A stretch of 43,983 nt of DNA from positions 1 to 43,983 of IMG/VR virus record IMGVR_UViG_3300020395_000026, one strand, 5' to 3'. A program made the translations under genes and the position numbers. The notes below the pieces were generated by a model. The model ran no database searches, was not told the DNA's origin, and saw nothing but the letters and a program-made list of their open reading frames with translations. Source of the stretch: a virus. Within the stretch, counting starts at the first letter, position 1. Every line of letters starts with the position of its first letter. This document shows positions 21,401 to 28,600 of the stretch, in pieces.

Positions 21401-23966
21401 TAATCCAGATACTGGTGAGTTGATTATTGTAAGTAACAATCACAATGTTAGTGGTGCTTCTACTATAACACCAACTGCTGCTTCTTATGTTAAGAATACT
21501 GGAAACTTAACTCTTACTAAAGCAAATCATGGATTTAATGTTGGTGATAAGATTTTAATTGAAGATCATGGTTTAACATTCACTTGCACTAAAGATAACA
21601 ATCAAACGGAACATTCATACCCAAGATCAACTGATTATGCAAGTGGAAGATGGTTAGAGATTGCAGCAGTTCCTAATGTGGATACATTTAGAGTTAATGT
21701 TAATCCAAATCCATCTGATTTCCAATTTACACATACTTTTGTACCAAGTAAGACTGTAAATGGATGTATCCAAAAATCAAATGCAACCGCAACAATAAGT
21801 CCAGCATCACTTATATTCAGATGTGCTCAGGATGAATATCAAACAGAACATTCATATCCAAGAATAACCGATCCAGCATATAATACTCCATTACCTGTAG
21901 GTAAAGTTACAATTAATACTATGAGATTGCAGGTTGGTAAATCACCTGCTGGAACTGGTGGTGCTTTAGAATTTACTATCAAGAATCAGGGAGCAAAATA
22001 TGTTAATCCTGAAATTATGGTTCCTGATCCAGTTTATGAGAATATGCCAATTGTTGGTATTTCTAGATTGGGTGTAGGTCTAACAGAAGATACTGGAGAG
22101 AATTTACTTTTAAATATCGATGTTAGTGCAGCATCAACTTCTATTGGAGTTGGTAGAAGCATGTTTGAAATTTCTAAATTTACTATTGCTAGATCTGGTC
22201 ATTCATTTGCTATTGGTGATAAGTTTAAACCAGTTGGATTGGTTGTTGATAAGAGATTAAGAAATCCTTTACAGGAATTTGAACTTGAAGTTGTTACTAC
22301 ATTTAATGATTATTTCTCTGCTTGGCAATTTGGTGAATTAGATTTTATTGATGATATTGGTCCAATGGTTAACGGGACTAGAAAGAGATTCCCATTATTC
22401 TTTAATGGTCAACTCTTAAGTTTTGAAATTGATAAAGATTCTCTTCTTGGAGATCAGATAGATTTAAATGCTGTTCTATTGATATTCGTTAATGGTGTTA
22501 TGCAAACACCTAATATATCATATCAGTTTGAAGGTGGAACTACATTTACATTCATTGAACCACCAATGGCAAGTGATAAAGTAGATGTATTCTTCTATAA
22601 AGGACAAGATGGTGTTGATATTGAATTAGTTAATGTAAATGAAACAATTAAGATTGGTGATGATATTATTCTCCACAAACACCCATCATACTTAGATACA
22701 GTTGATCAAGAAAAGAATAGAACTATTAAAGATATTCTAGGATCCGATCTTGTTGAAACTACAATGTATCGTGGAATAGGTATTAATGAAAATCAATCAA
22801 AACCATTAGATTGGACAAAGCAAAAAGTAGATAAAATTGTAAAAGGTGATTTGATCTCTAAAGCAAGAGAAACAATGGAACCTCAAATTTATCCAACTGC
22901 AAAGGTCATTTATGACGTTAATACGACAGATGGAACAGGAACCACTGGTGGAATATTTGTTGATGATGCAGAATCTTTCTTCTATGAAGATGATGCTAAC
23001 CCTGCTTTAGGCACTGTAGACCGTTATGGTGTTGTTATTACTGCAGTTGATACTATATTAATGAAACCAGCAATTACAGAACAAGCAGAAATTTCTGCAA
23101 CTGTTTCTGATGATGGTGATATTGAATCTCTAACCATAGTTAATCCTGGTAGTGGATATGTTGGATCTTCTCATACTATAAGTATTGCTGCTCCAATAGG
23201 AGTTGGTATTGGAACAACAGATAAAACTAAGTATGCTGTTGTGGGAGTATCTACATTTGCAGAGGCAACTGCAATTATAACAGATGGAAAAGTTACAGGA
23301 GCAACAATAACCAATATTGGTTTAGGATATTCAAAGACAAATCCACCACAATGTATAATTAAGAAACCAGAATATGATACTGAGAAAGTAACTTCATTAT
23401 TGAATGTTGAAGGTTATACTGGAATTATTACTGGAATTACAGGTGAAAATAGTGGAGGTGGATTGCAACTTAGATTCTTCTATACTTCATTTAAATCAAA
23501 TGCAAATAAATTACAGGTTGGATATCCTATCTTAATTAAAGATACTGCAATATCTGTAGGATCTGGAGTTACTTCTGTTGATAATAATGATGATGAGATT
23601 GTTTCAATTGGTTCTACTTTCTTAGATAATATCTACAAAGTTCATTCGTTCTCGCAATTGAATGATAATCAAGCAGAAATTACATGTAATGTTCTAAGCA
23701 CTACTAATGGTATTGTTGGAATAGCATCAACTGGTTTCTACGATAAAACTGATATTGGTGCAACAATTTCTCTAGGTAAGATAACTTGGGGTAGATTGTA
23801 TAATGGCGAAAGATCTGCTAATCCAATTTCTATTGGTGTTACTGGATTGACTGTTGATGTTGGATTATCTACTTTCCCAACAATACAAAGAAGGAATTAT
23901 GGTGGTGAAAGTTCGGAACCTGGATTAAGAAATACAGGTGCTATTAGAGTTGTTACTGGATTATAG
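9432..23966 (+). CDS. gp7: Giant gp7-like baseplate wedge protein, 4844 residues
   Basis: Position between gp6 and gp8 identifies this as the gp7 equivalent. Its opening (IQVNRIIESQIPEFLRSDFP, FKQYYRSQEFQGGPTDLIEN) and the helical part near 200-250 (FYQSKGIEESIRILLKLLFG) are like cyanophage gp7 as I recall it. T4 gp7 is 1032 residues, so this is almost five times longer. The extra length is mostly beta-rich modules: repeats with Gly-x-Gly-Tyr followed by Pro and a Gly-rich turn, a degenerate YHYH-like domain (about 1249-1365), an array of at least six F-x-C...YPR repeats (about 3430-4180), and a C-terminal GVTGLTVDVGLSTFPTIQRR. The frame is open for 14.5 kb without interruption. It may form an enlarged wedge or external decoration of the baseplate. 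Function of the added modules is unknown. Confidence 0.85.
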   Translation: MSIGIDKRIQVNRIIESQIPEFLRSDFPNVTEFFKQYYRSQEFQGGPTDLIENLDQYLKSDNLVPEVIHGTTSLLAAITASDTTITVASTKGFPDEYGLLKIGDEIITYTGKTDTSFTGCVRGFSGVSGYSVGISSSLDNVNKEGLLFESTRANDHVASSVVNNLSVLFLQEFYKKLKRTFLPGLEDNDFAEGIDVGNFIKNARSFYQSKGIEESIRILLKLLFGVDAKILDLEEQLLKPSTSEFIRREVIIAEAINGDPSKLVGQTITKSTDSRTNASVSEVEILTRENKIYYQLSLFVGFNDRDLIEGTFTIPGKTKALEPSLKDSSVLSVDSTVGFAKTGYVLCGINSITYSSKSVNQFFGCTGIEEDISTGSDVRADEFIFGYEDGDLTKKVDLRITGVLSEFKTVSDIALVSPGEKVFVKNVGESIPNPDFNKTYKEIFANSWIYNTSCRYEISVISGSSITVSSKVDKSSVKVGDIVEILQRNSETVVAPFAEVTGINATKTVLTVSGISAFTPVDGLFYDLRRKLNKASSSGIEIKEGNSKILSDVSNVYIDGKTDAYVASNSLPSYELDSIVRRISVGISSALPNLNCFDVDLQTYNCIQFDNSDFRLITGDAVVYTSDDPLEGLSSGDLYYLEKIEATTSNVGFTTVRLYKSRGQIGTPDNAVRFKSQTTSNSHTLTRVDHYDRDLSANKILRKYPLTQNLYVSGTDETPVGGVGMLINGVQIETPISSDYIYYGQIDNVDVYNSGDGYDVINPPKLDVDPSNNGGIDAIVEPIIEGSVKEVIVDPHDFDIDDVKSIALTGGNGDGCVLEPVIGIRFREVEFDSRDIFFSGGLSIEDETITFKTEHFLTTGEVVYYNSNGNVEIGTGPFGDVGNTATGSLATGTPYAVSFVNSKTVRLHNTSEEAIAGINTIGISTSTNASGIHKFRTVSKKTLQSVKVLNAGSGYQYRKLEVQPVNVSTEYSRIDFNGHGFKNGDLIEYNTTGTVISGLDITHSYHVLKINEDSFKLADAGLKESPSDVNYVRNDYINLDSVGIGTQIFKYPDIKVTADVTFPSEVTGTFNFTPIVTGGIIDTYTYEKGTKYGSTILNHQQNPSIKVRNGENGVVSASIVDGKVVAVQVLNRGKNYFSLPEIKLEATGITTTGVYGSGAILKPVVDVTGKLQEVKVINSGIGYTASQVSISVKSRGSNAIFEPRVRKLTIDNNFRHGNHNLSSEDNDLHLSIHGYSSNIAAEFKDDGSKHSPIIGWAYDGNPIYGPYGYTNNTQLGPSVGILTTGYKLDASKVFDRPDHIAEFVPGFFIEDWHYDPDLGDLDDHNGRFCKTDEFPNGVYAYFASVSPSTQTNTLEPSFPYFVGKTYRSPFIEVNDTLNQEFDFNNSNLSRNTFPYKVGDSTANNDFIIESNEYLRQLTTIESVTTGQIDELQVLDGGTGYQVGDFTDFDDTGTNGTGLRGQVKTIAGIGVSSIKTQLEKFEGAVFTWKNSNEVLAKWEPFIELNDGDTVSISELTSSITNLTNSFSVGIKTDVIGLAKSMTENPITQGRVDDIYVDVIPDSVSVGSSIRINDDEIVRVLNVYDIGSILRVKRFTVGAAHTYGSKLDVLNNELKFSVKTEQFNSKRNELVYFNGRQSVGVGTTAGGGISVDYVVGETTIETPIPTRTIYIPDHPFKTGDELTFTKKGTAASMVVGDSDQPTNLFNIPNVTTDTYTVYAINKGQNYVGLLTERTSIGSTSEGLFFHGNGSDDFEYALETNYDQVTGDIDKITSTVLTKVAAANTTTHGLSNGDVININLIPNTVVGFGSTSPLSVEFNETFQKLILNNTGFESSAIDTADSSITILNHGYKTGDKVLYSAIFPSFTPATGLSEQCYYVYKLSSSKFSLGKTLKDVQSEPPLLVNITAAGVGNHAVGLVNPQIKVAKNSKISFQVSDSSLQGYDLKFFYDQKFENQFISAQDDNIFNRSQVGPVGVGTTSVISLSYSKSAPNSIYYAIDKGGYISTADSSIDNYSEIKFVDSVYDGSFRIFDRTDESFKISPSSIPELMSYEEDQCEVIEYSTESKTVFGAIKDLKVISRGFDYKRIPKFTSVVSLNGKNANIVALSTSIGRIGEVRIVDIGYEYPSDKTLSPEAFVSPVIRIDNVDSIVGIDVIDGGKEYLSSPDIVIFDPQSNNIVDETSVIANTPNQSISTVEIIAPIQGLNSVNHKVVAINNSNGVGINSMAGSSAGIVTCTLETPITGFSIPPFAAGDEVFVEGVELFGEAGIGSQTSSAAGIDTTGTGYNSKNYNFQFFRVEEFVNSNPAVLKYSIAGLTTNPGVAKTFQSGYATIVNKDNYPVFEAIQERGKFLLNETVLVSINDQFMDQGLTVVESREDFIKIDGNYELQIGDRIRGVNSNVGASVTDIVGNIAKFKVDYSNRRDYGWNDNTGKLNEDFQVLPNNDYYQNLSYSIKSPVTWDNLVDPVNRLVHPSGLKNFADVGITSSINVGIGTTIQSTPVIVIDLIGDKRVDTINNFDLARDFDARPENDPTKSKFVTFDNLKLTDYTLCKSNRVLIHDDISGKFSSTGFKDLFTEIEEVNSEFTKYLVQIINPDTKDVQFNEVVVLTTQNDAFIVEKSKDFSNMLLGEFDALSDSFQRKTLNFTPTDRYDRDHDIKILKTEFKSSALISETKAIGSVDITGTNVKVAIANTDLDANGDVIVTSPKTTTIAQFSETDFNGFYADVLLQDDVFKTINYGEVIVDFDGTNVYYAESYIDSLPSNYSASSVGILTARYESGVIYLECENETLREINVSANIVGLGNTLAGISTYRYAVPGQPEGAERSVRLESLYDTGTSSPILVTKIDKRIDSTVKSIVRVSNENNESAIHQVVVMQDEGDAVTVMYPFTGQSDVGLGVFDAVTNGDEVSINFYPDASQTTLIEVQSFNTVFNSDNDFQNTPYPLEIGPTSKELFLSAYDGINGSRANKVNFDLTHEGVPIYSKVFNPADVDAETGEFIIDNHFFNTSEELNYEPGSTFIGIGATPVSIGSTMNNAGIVTDLMPEQVYVKIKNQNRFELYSRREYITTGAAITFTGLGEGNAHKLTMTKELSKTVIGLDGIVQQPITFTSIEHTLDGAIGAGTSQFVLSGISSVQPRDVLKVENEYMKVEQVGFSSLPEGTINDSTDVALGICTLPVVKVRRGSLGIGATPHDDTTAARVHRGSFNIVDSTAWFLDPPKGNSRERRNETNLPYVKAEYSGRTFLRSSYDTNMVFDDISDVFTGIGRTYTMTVGGANTDTGVGIGNGILFINGVFQTPLTLNNAGNNYEIFPDTVSGISSVVFTGITSENGTPMQSEYDINQNQLPRGGLIVSMGSTPGLGYAPLVGAEVKPELTDNSNLFAAGSITSIVGIATSSRYGLGIQTAAYDGVTGIITVTTNDTHGFALEYPSTVRLEGLRFSCPTKDVGTPEVGGTVYEPSTGELTIKITNHGLQNGDAIKFKRESLLFSCTYGSGGNGSYPREGDPADDQYLTVGTVTPDTFKVNVLLGTTPTNTDPHTFISATNNAVQTLNYVGVTTSIFQDHTSGKGGLTGLAGLPVVGIVSERSFEVQVGLATIPHIYQGGGDVWEWYNDLTTGSGYRDPINVEVTDIEFEHKFVSATNSAVVATVYQGNSQSFKPEKVDYISSTGDLILTIGDNHGLTGASEWDIQGASYDPGTGVVSVTTGVLVNGHGFNDNDWIKIKDNSMTFTCDMDGNTSEKTYPRASDPISGKWVQITNVSQFSFEFNVGTSPGLAFTPTNADYDPVTGLMELVIGSHNLTPGTSVKLAAESIKFMCDVDNNSAEKAYPRATDPYHDTAINIESVTETSITLKVLSSIPSTNTTRHTFSGANPNAVTTGGNYVHTFVTGKDAAKNALLRTTDTAIISENSLSFTCSRDNHDSVHSYPRSTDPAGGNLLLGIENATSNTITVNVGSGGGGGTDAIVEAKVASNKHKFESAVVDGVTVSYGTTTVTDASYNPDTGELIIVSNNHNVSGASTITPTAASYVKNTGNLTLTKANHGFNVGDKILIEDHGLTFTCTKDNNQTEHSYPRSTDYASGRWLEIAAVPNVDTFRVNVNPNPSDFQFTHTFVPSKTVNGCIQKSNATATISPASLIFRCAQDEYQTEHSYPRITDPAYNTPLPVGKVTINTMRLQVGKSPAGTGGALEFTIKNQGAKYVNPEIMVPDPVYENMPIVGISRLGVGLTEDTGENLLLNIDVSAASTSIGVGRSMFEISKFTIARSGHSFAIGDKFKPVGLVVDKRLRNPLQEFELEVVTTFNDYFSAWQFGELDFIDDIGPMVNGTRKRFPLFFNGQLLSFEIDKDSLLGDQIDLNAVLLIFVNGVMQTPNISYQFEGGTTFTFIEPPMASDKVDVFFYKGQDGVDIELVNVNETIKIGDDIILHKHPSYLDTVDQEKNRTIKDILGSDLVETTMYRGIGINENQSKPLDWTKQKVDKIVKGDLISKARETMEPQIYPTAKVIYDVNTTDGTGTTGGIFVDDAESFFYEDDANPALGTVDRYGVVITAVDTILMKPAITEQAEISATVSDDGDIESLTIVNPGSGYVGSSHTISIAAPIGVGIGTTDKTKYAVVGVSTFAEATAIITDGKVTGATITNIGLGYSKTNPPQCIIKKPEYDTEKVTSLLNVEGYTGIITGITGENSGGGLQLRFFYTSFKSNANKLQVGYPILIKDTAISVGSGVTSVDNNDDEIVSIGSTFLDNIYKVHSFSQLNDNQAEITCNVLSTTNGIVGIASTGFYDKTDIGATISLGKITWGRLYNGERSANPISIGVTGLTVDVGLSTFPTIQRRNYGGESSEPGLRNTGAIRVVTGL
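13178..13540 (+). other. Degenerate YHYH-like domain inside the giant gp7
   Basis: Residues about 1249-1365 read HSPIIGWAYDGNPIYGPYGY, then LDDHNGRFCKTDEFPNGVYAY, and later PSFPYFVGKTYRSP. This is the order seen in YHYH-domain proteins (Pfam PF14240): G-x-A-x-DG-x-PIYGP, then NGR, then a YHYH tetrad, then FPY. Here the tetrad is YAYF, so both histidines are gone. A structural role, not a metal-dependent one, is likely. Confidence 0.65.
19730..21960 (+). repeat. Array of F-x-C...YPR-x-x-D repeats inside giant gp7
   Basis: At least six protein repeats occur, with YPR codons at about 19908, 20634, 20889, 21183, 21618 and 21854. Each has F-x-C, about 10 polar residues, then YPR-x-(S/T/G)-D, and a following valine-rich strand. 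Examples are FTCSRDNHDSVHSYPRSTDP and FTCTKDNNQTEHSYPRSTDY. A degenerate earlier copy is FSCPTKDVGTP (about 19730). Spacing ranges from about 85 to 240 residues. The single cysteine per repeat is unusual. Confidence 0.85.
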
Positions 23967-23978
23967 TGAAATTATGTC

Positions 23979-23986
23979 TATAAATA
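23979..23986 (+). promoter_or_regulatory. T4-type late promoter TATAAATA before gp8
   Basis: The box lies 25 bases before the gp8 ATG, in the only real gap between gp7 and gp8. It allows gp8 and the following genes to be made without reading through the 14.5-kb gp7 gene. Confidence 0.85.
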
Positions 23987-24011
23987 AAGAAAAAAAGATT
24001 GTTTAATAATC

Positions 24012-25622
24012 ATGCCAGCAATTGTTACTGATCAGTTTAGGATTTTAAACGCAAACAATTTTGTCGAATCAGTAGAATCAGATCAAAATTCATATTATGT
24101 TTTTATTGGATTACCAAATCCAGCAGGAACACCAGAAACTTCTGTCAGAGTTGGGTATGGAAGATCTAGTGATTGGAATGCAACTCAAAAAACACCTAAA
24201 CCTATAGATAGTTTTTCCAATATTGCTCATATTGGTGATACTATGATGTTTGGTAAAAGAATATCATCAGCCAATATACGAAGAATTATTAGAAGAATAG
24301 ATTGGTCTGCTGGAAAAAGATATGAGATGTATAGAGATGATTATTCTACAGAGGAAAATAAGCAAAGTCCTATAACATCTTCTACTAGATTATATAATGC
24401 AAATTATTATGTAATGAATTCTGAATATAAAGTTTATCTTTGTATTAGTAATGGTGGATATGGAGAACCTGGATCAAATACTGCTAAGGGTAATATATCT
24501 CAAGATGAACCAACATTTACCGATTTAGAACCTTCTAGAGCAGGTAATAGTGGTGATGGATATATTTGGAAATATATGTATACTGTTTCACCAGCAGATA
24601 TTTTAAAGTTTGATTCAACAGAGTATATTACTGTTCCTAATAATTGGTCAACAAGTGATGATGCTCAAATCAAAGCGATTCGTGAAAATGGTGATTCAAC
24701 ATTAAATAATAACCAAATTAAACATGTTTATATTGAAGATGGTGGTGGAAAGTATTCTGAAGGTTTAGGTCAAGAAGTTGATATTGTAGGTGATGGAACA
24801 GGAGGTAAAGCTAGAGTTGATGTAGTTGGTAAAGTAGTTACTGATGTTGCAGTAAGTTCAGGTGGAAGTGGATATAGTTATGGTTTAGTTGATTTGGGTG
24901 GTTTACAAGATGCTGATCATCCAAGTAATCAAAGAGCAAAACTTGTTCCTATTATCCCACCATCTTTAGGTCATGGGTATGACATTTATAAAGAATTGGG
25001 AACTGATAGGGTTTTAATCTATGCAAGATTTGATGATTCAACTAAAGATTTTCCATCAGATACAAAGTTTGCACAAGTTGGAATAGTTAAGAACCCAACT
25101 AAAGTAGGAACAGTTGATCTTTATACTCAACCTACATTTTCATCTATGAGTGCATTCATATTTGATACAGTCTCTGCTAACGAACCATTAGTGGGTGAAC
25201 GCATAACTCAAGTGTTACCTGATCAAAGGATTGCACAAGGTTATGTTGCATCATATGATAAAGATACTAAGGTTATGAAATATTTTAGAGATAGATCTCT
25301 AAACTTTACAACACCTAGTAATGATCATAAAGATTATGCTGGTATATCAACAACTGGTAGAATATATGACTTTTCTGCTAGTGGTGGATCTATAAAAGGT
25401 GACAGTTCTGGTTTTAGTGCAAGTATTAATGCAAATTTCAGTGGAATAACAACAAATCCAACTGGAACTAAGTTGATTGATTTAGGAATAACATTCTCAG
25501 GTGGGTTATCTAATACTGAGATAAATAAAGGATCAGGGGAAATTGTTTACTTAGACAATAGACCTTTGATTGCTCGTAATGAAAGACAAAAAGAAGACGT
25601 CAAAATCATCCTGGAATTCTAA
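24012..25622 (+). CDS. gp8: Baseplate wedge protein gp8, with insertion
   Basis: Both ends align by eye to T4 gp8. Near the start are AIVTDQFR, VGYGRSSDW and PKPIDSFSNIAHIGDTMMFG. In the middle are VYLCISNGG and SGDGYIWKYMYTVSP, and at the end IVYLDNRPLIARNERQKED. T4 gp8 has 334 residues and this protein 536. The surplus lies in the C-terminal half and includes the Gly-rich module GGKYSEGLG...SGGSGYSYG (about residues 245-290) also found in gp7 and gp14. gp8 forms dimers on the wedge periphery between gp7 and gp10. It has its own late promoter. Confidence 0.95.
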   Translation: MPAIVTDQFRILNANNFVESVESDQNSYYVFIGLPNPAGTPETSVRVGYGRSSDWNATQKTPKPIDSFSNIAHIGDTMMFGKRISSANIRRIIRRIDWSAGKRYEMYRDDYSTEENKQSPITSSTRLYNANYYVMNSEYKVYLCISNGGYGEPGSNTAKGNISQDEPTFTDLEPSRAGNSGDGYIWKYMYTVSPADILKFDSTEYITVPNNWSTSDDAQIKAIRENGDSTLNNNQIKHVYIEDGGGKYSEGLGQEVDIVGDGTGGKARVDVVGKVVTDVAVSSGGSGYSYGLVDLGGLQDADHPSNQRAKLVPIIPPSLGHGYDIYKELGTDRVLIYARFDDSTKDFPSDTKFAQVGIVKNPTKVGTVDLYTQPTFSSMSAFIFDTVSANEPLVGERITQVLPDQRIAQGYVASYDKDTKVMKYFRDRSLNFTTPSNDHKDYAGISTTGRIYDFSASGGSIKGDSSGFSASINANFSGITTNPTGTKLIDLGITFSGGLSNTEINKGSGEIVYLDNRPLIARNERQKEDVKIILEF

Positions 25623-25628
25623 AGAAAA

Positions 25629-28600
25629 ATGCCACAAAAGACAAACTTAAATATAAGTCCTTATTATGATGATTTTGATAAGGCAGATAATTATTATAAG
25701 GTTCTGTTTAAACCTGGATATCCAGTTCAAGCAAGAGAATTAAATAATCTCCAGTCTATATTACAGAATCAAGTAGAATCTTTTGGTAGCCATATTTTCA
25801 AAGAAGGATCTATGGTTATTCCTGGTGGAGTAACTTATGATAGTACATATTTTTCAGTAAAAGTAAATCCTGATCATTTAGGTGTTGATGTTTCAATATA
25901 TTTGGATGCTTTAATAAACAATAATAATGGTAAAGGAACGAAAGTTATAGGTCAAAATTCACAAATAGTTGGAACTATTAAAAATTATATTTTACCGCCA
26001 ACTGAAGGTGTTGAAGATATTACACTTTTTGTAAAATATAATGAATCTGGAACAAATTCTATCAGTGAAATGTTCCCTCATGAGGAAATATTAACACTTA
26101 AAGAAAATGTCACATATGGAAATACTACATTAAATGCAGGAGAAACAATATTAACAGTCCTATCTGAAGATCCATGTCGAATTGGATCAGCTGTTGGTGT
26201 TGATGCTGGAATATATTTTATTAGAGGAACTTTTGTAAGTGTTCCAAAATCAGTCATAGTATTAGAACCATATTCAAATAGACCATCATATAGGGTAGGT
26301 CTTGAGATATCAGAAACTGTTATAACTTCTAATGATGATTCTGATTTAAATGATAATGCTAAAGGTTTTACCAACTATGCTGCACCAGGTGCAGATAGAT
26401 TTAGAATAACTGTTAGATTAGCTAAAAAAGCATTATTAGATTTTGAAGATACTAATTTTGTTGAACTTGTCCGTGTTAGAGATGGTGAGATTAAAAAACT
26501 TCAAGATAAGACGGAATATTCTGTAATTGCAGATTGGCTTGCTACAAGAACATACGATGAATCTGGTAACTATGCAATAAAACCATTTAGAGTTAATGTA
26601 CAAAATTCTTTAAATGATGAAATTAGATCTAATGGTCTGTATACTGAAGGACAAAAAACTGATGATGGAAATGATCCTTCTGACGATTTAATGTGTGTTA
26701 AATTATCTTCAGGTAGAGCATATGTTAGAGGATATGGAATAGATGTCTGGAATAAAGTTATAGACATTGATAAACCAAGAGATACTAAAACAAATAAAAA
26801 TGCATCAGTTGCATTTAGAATGGGTAGTTTGTTAAGAGTTAATAATGCAGAAGGAACTCCTTGGATGAATATTGGAGGAACAACTGCTAATACTATTGGT
26901 CTTTATAATCGTAGAAAAGGAACTGGTAATGTTGATCCATCGGGTGCAGGTCCATCTGGTAGTAATGCTATAAAGATTGGACAAGCTCGTGTTTATTCTT
27001 ATGGGGTATCGTCTGATGCATATAGTGGTGATTCAACAGAATGGGATCTTCATTTATATGATATTCAAACTTATACAATATTACAAATCTCAAATCCAGG
27101 AGCAGCTATCAATATTACAGTTCCTCTTTCAACTCGTGTTAGAGGATTAAGTAGTGGTGCAATTGGATATGTTGCAGAGCATACTGGAAATCCTAATGAA
27201 ATTAGTATATCTCAAACCACAGGATCCTTCATGCAAGGTGAGCAGTTAATTTTTAATGAACAAGAAAGTAAAAGTAAATCATCTATTATAAAAGTTCTTT
27301 CATATACTATAGATGATATTAAATCAGTATATCAAAATTCTGATTCATTAAATTCGGATTTAGTATCAGATTTTAGTGCTGATTCTGTTCTATATGATAG
27401 GGTATTACCTAATTTTTCTAAATTTGATCCTTTAACTGTTACTGGTGCTAGTAATGGAAATAGTGCATCTGCAGTATCACCTCGCAGGAGATTTGCTGGA
27501 AAGGTTGGTATAAAAACTGATTCTATAGTTGGATATTCAACTGATGTAGGATCTCAAACTTATAATAGAGTTGCTATTATACAACCAGATGGTGAGACTT
27601 TACAGTTACAACCAGTTGAAGATGTAGCTGGTGTTAATAGTGGTAGAATTATTGCAGGTGTAACAACTTCTAATGTATTCAGAATTAAATCACCTAAAAT
27701 TCTCAATTTAAATAATTCTGGATTATATACAAAATTATCAAAACCTAATGTTTCTAATGTTGATCTTTCAAATTCAACTCTTGTTATTAATAGGCAGGTA
27801 ACAGGTAAAACACCAGGTAGTGGATCATTAACTATTAGTACTGCAGATGCATTAGACGTTGCTGCTGGAATCACAAGTGCTTTCTTTGAACCATTTGACA
27901 ATGAAAGATATTCTATTCACTATAATGATGGAACAACAGAATCCTTAACATCAGACCAAGTTACTATTACCGATAATGGCAGTAATATAACATTTAGTGG
28001 TTTATCTCAGAATGTAGCATGTACTGTTAATGTAACCTTGAAAAAGGTAGGTATAATTAGTAAATCAAAAGATTTTATTAGAAGTTCTCAATTAAACATA
28101 ACAAACACTGTTGGTGTTTCTACTAATAGTGGAATGTCTGAAAGTAGTTATTATGGTTTAAGAGTTGAAGATAAAGAAATATCTTTAAATGTTCCTGATG
28201 TTGTAAGAATTCATGGAATTTTTGAATCGAAGGATACTAGTACCCCAACTCTTGATAGATTAACATTTGTTTCAGGTCTTGCATTAGATACTAATACAAT
28301 TGTTGGTGAGAAGATAGTAGGTAAGTCTAGTAGAGCAATTGGTCAAGTTGTTAATAGAGTATCTGCTACAGAGATTGAGTTTGTATATTTAAATGCAAAT
28401 ACTTTCTCTAAGGGAGAAACTATTAATTTTAAAGAATCTAATATTGAAACAAATTTACAAGGAATAACTTCTGGAAATTATGTTAATAGAACTGCAAATT
28501 ATACTTTAGATAAAGGTCATAAAAAGCAATATTCAGATTATTCAAGGATAGTTAGAAAACGTGCTTCTGGAATACCTTCTAACCAATTATTAATTATATT

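Noticed and set aside
9432-23966. Giant gp7 frame as an assembly or fusion artefact
   Set aside because: The frame is continuous over 14.5 kb with uniform codon use and module structure, and both ends look like one protein. This can still be tested with relatives.
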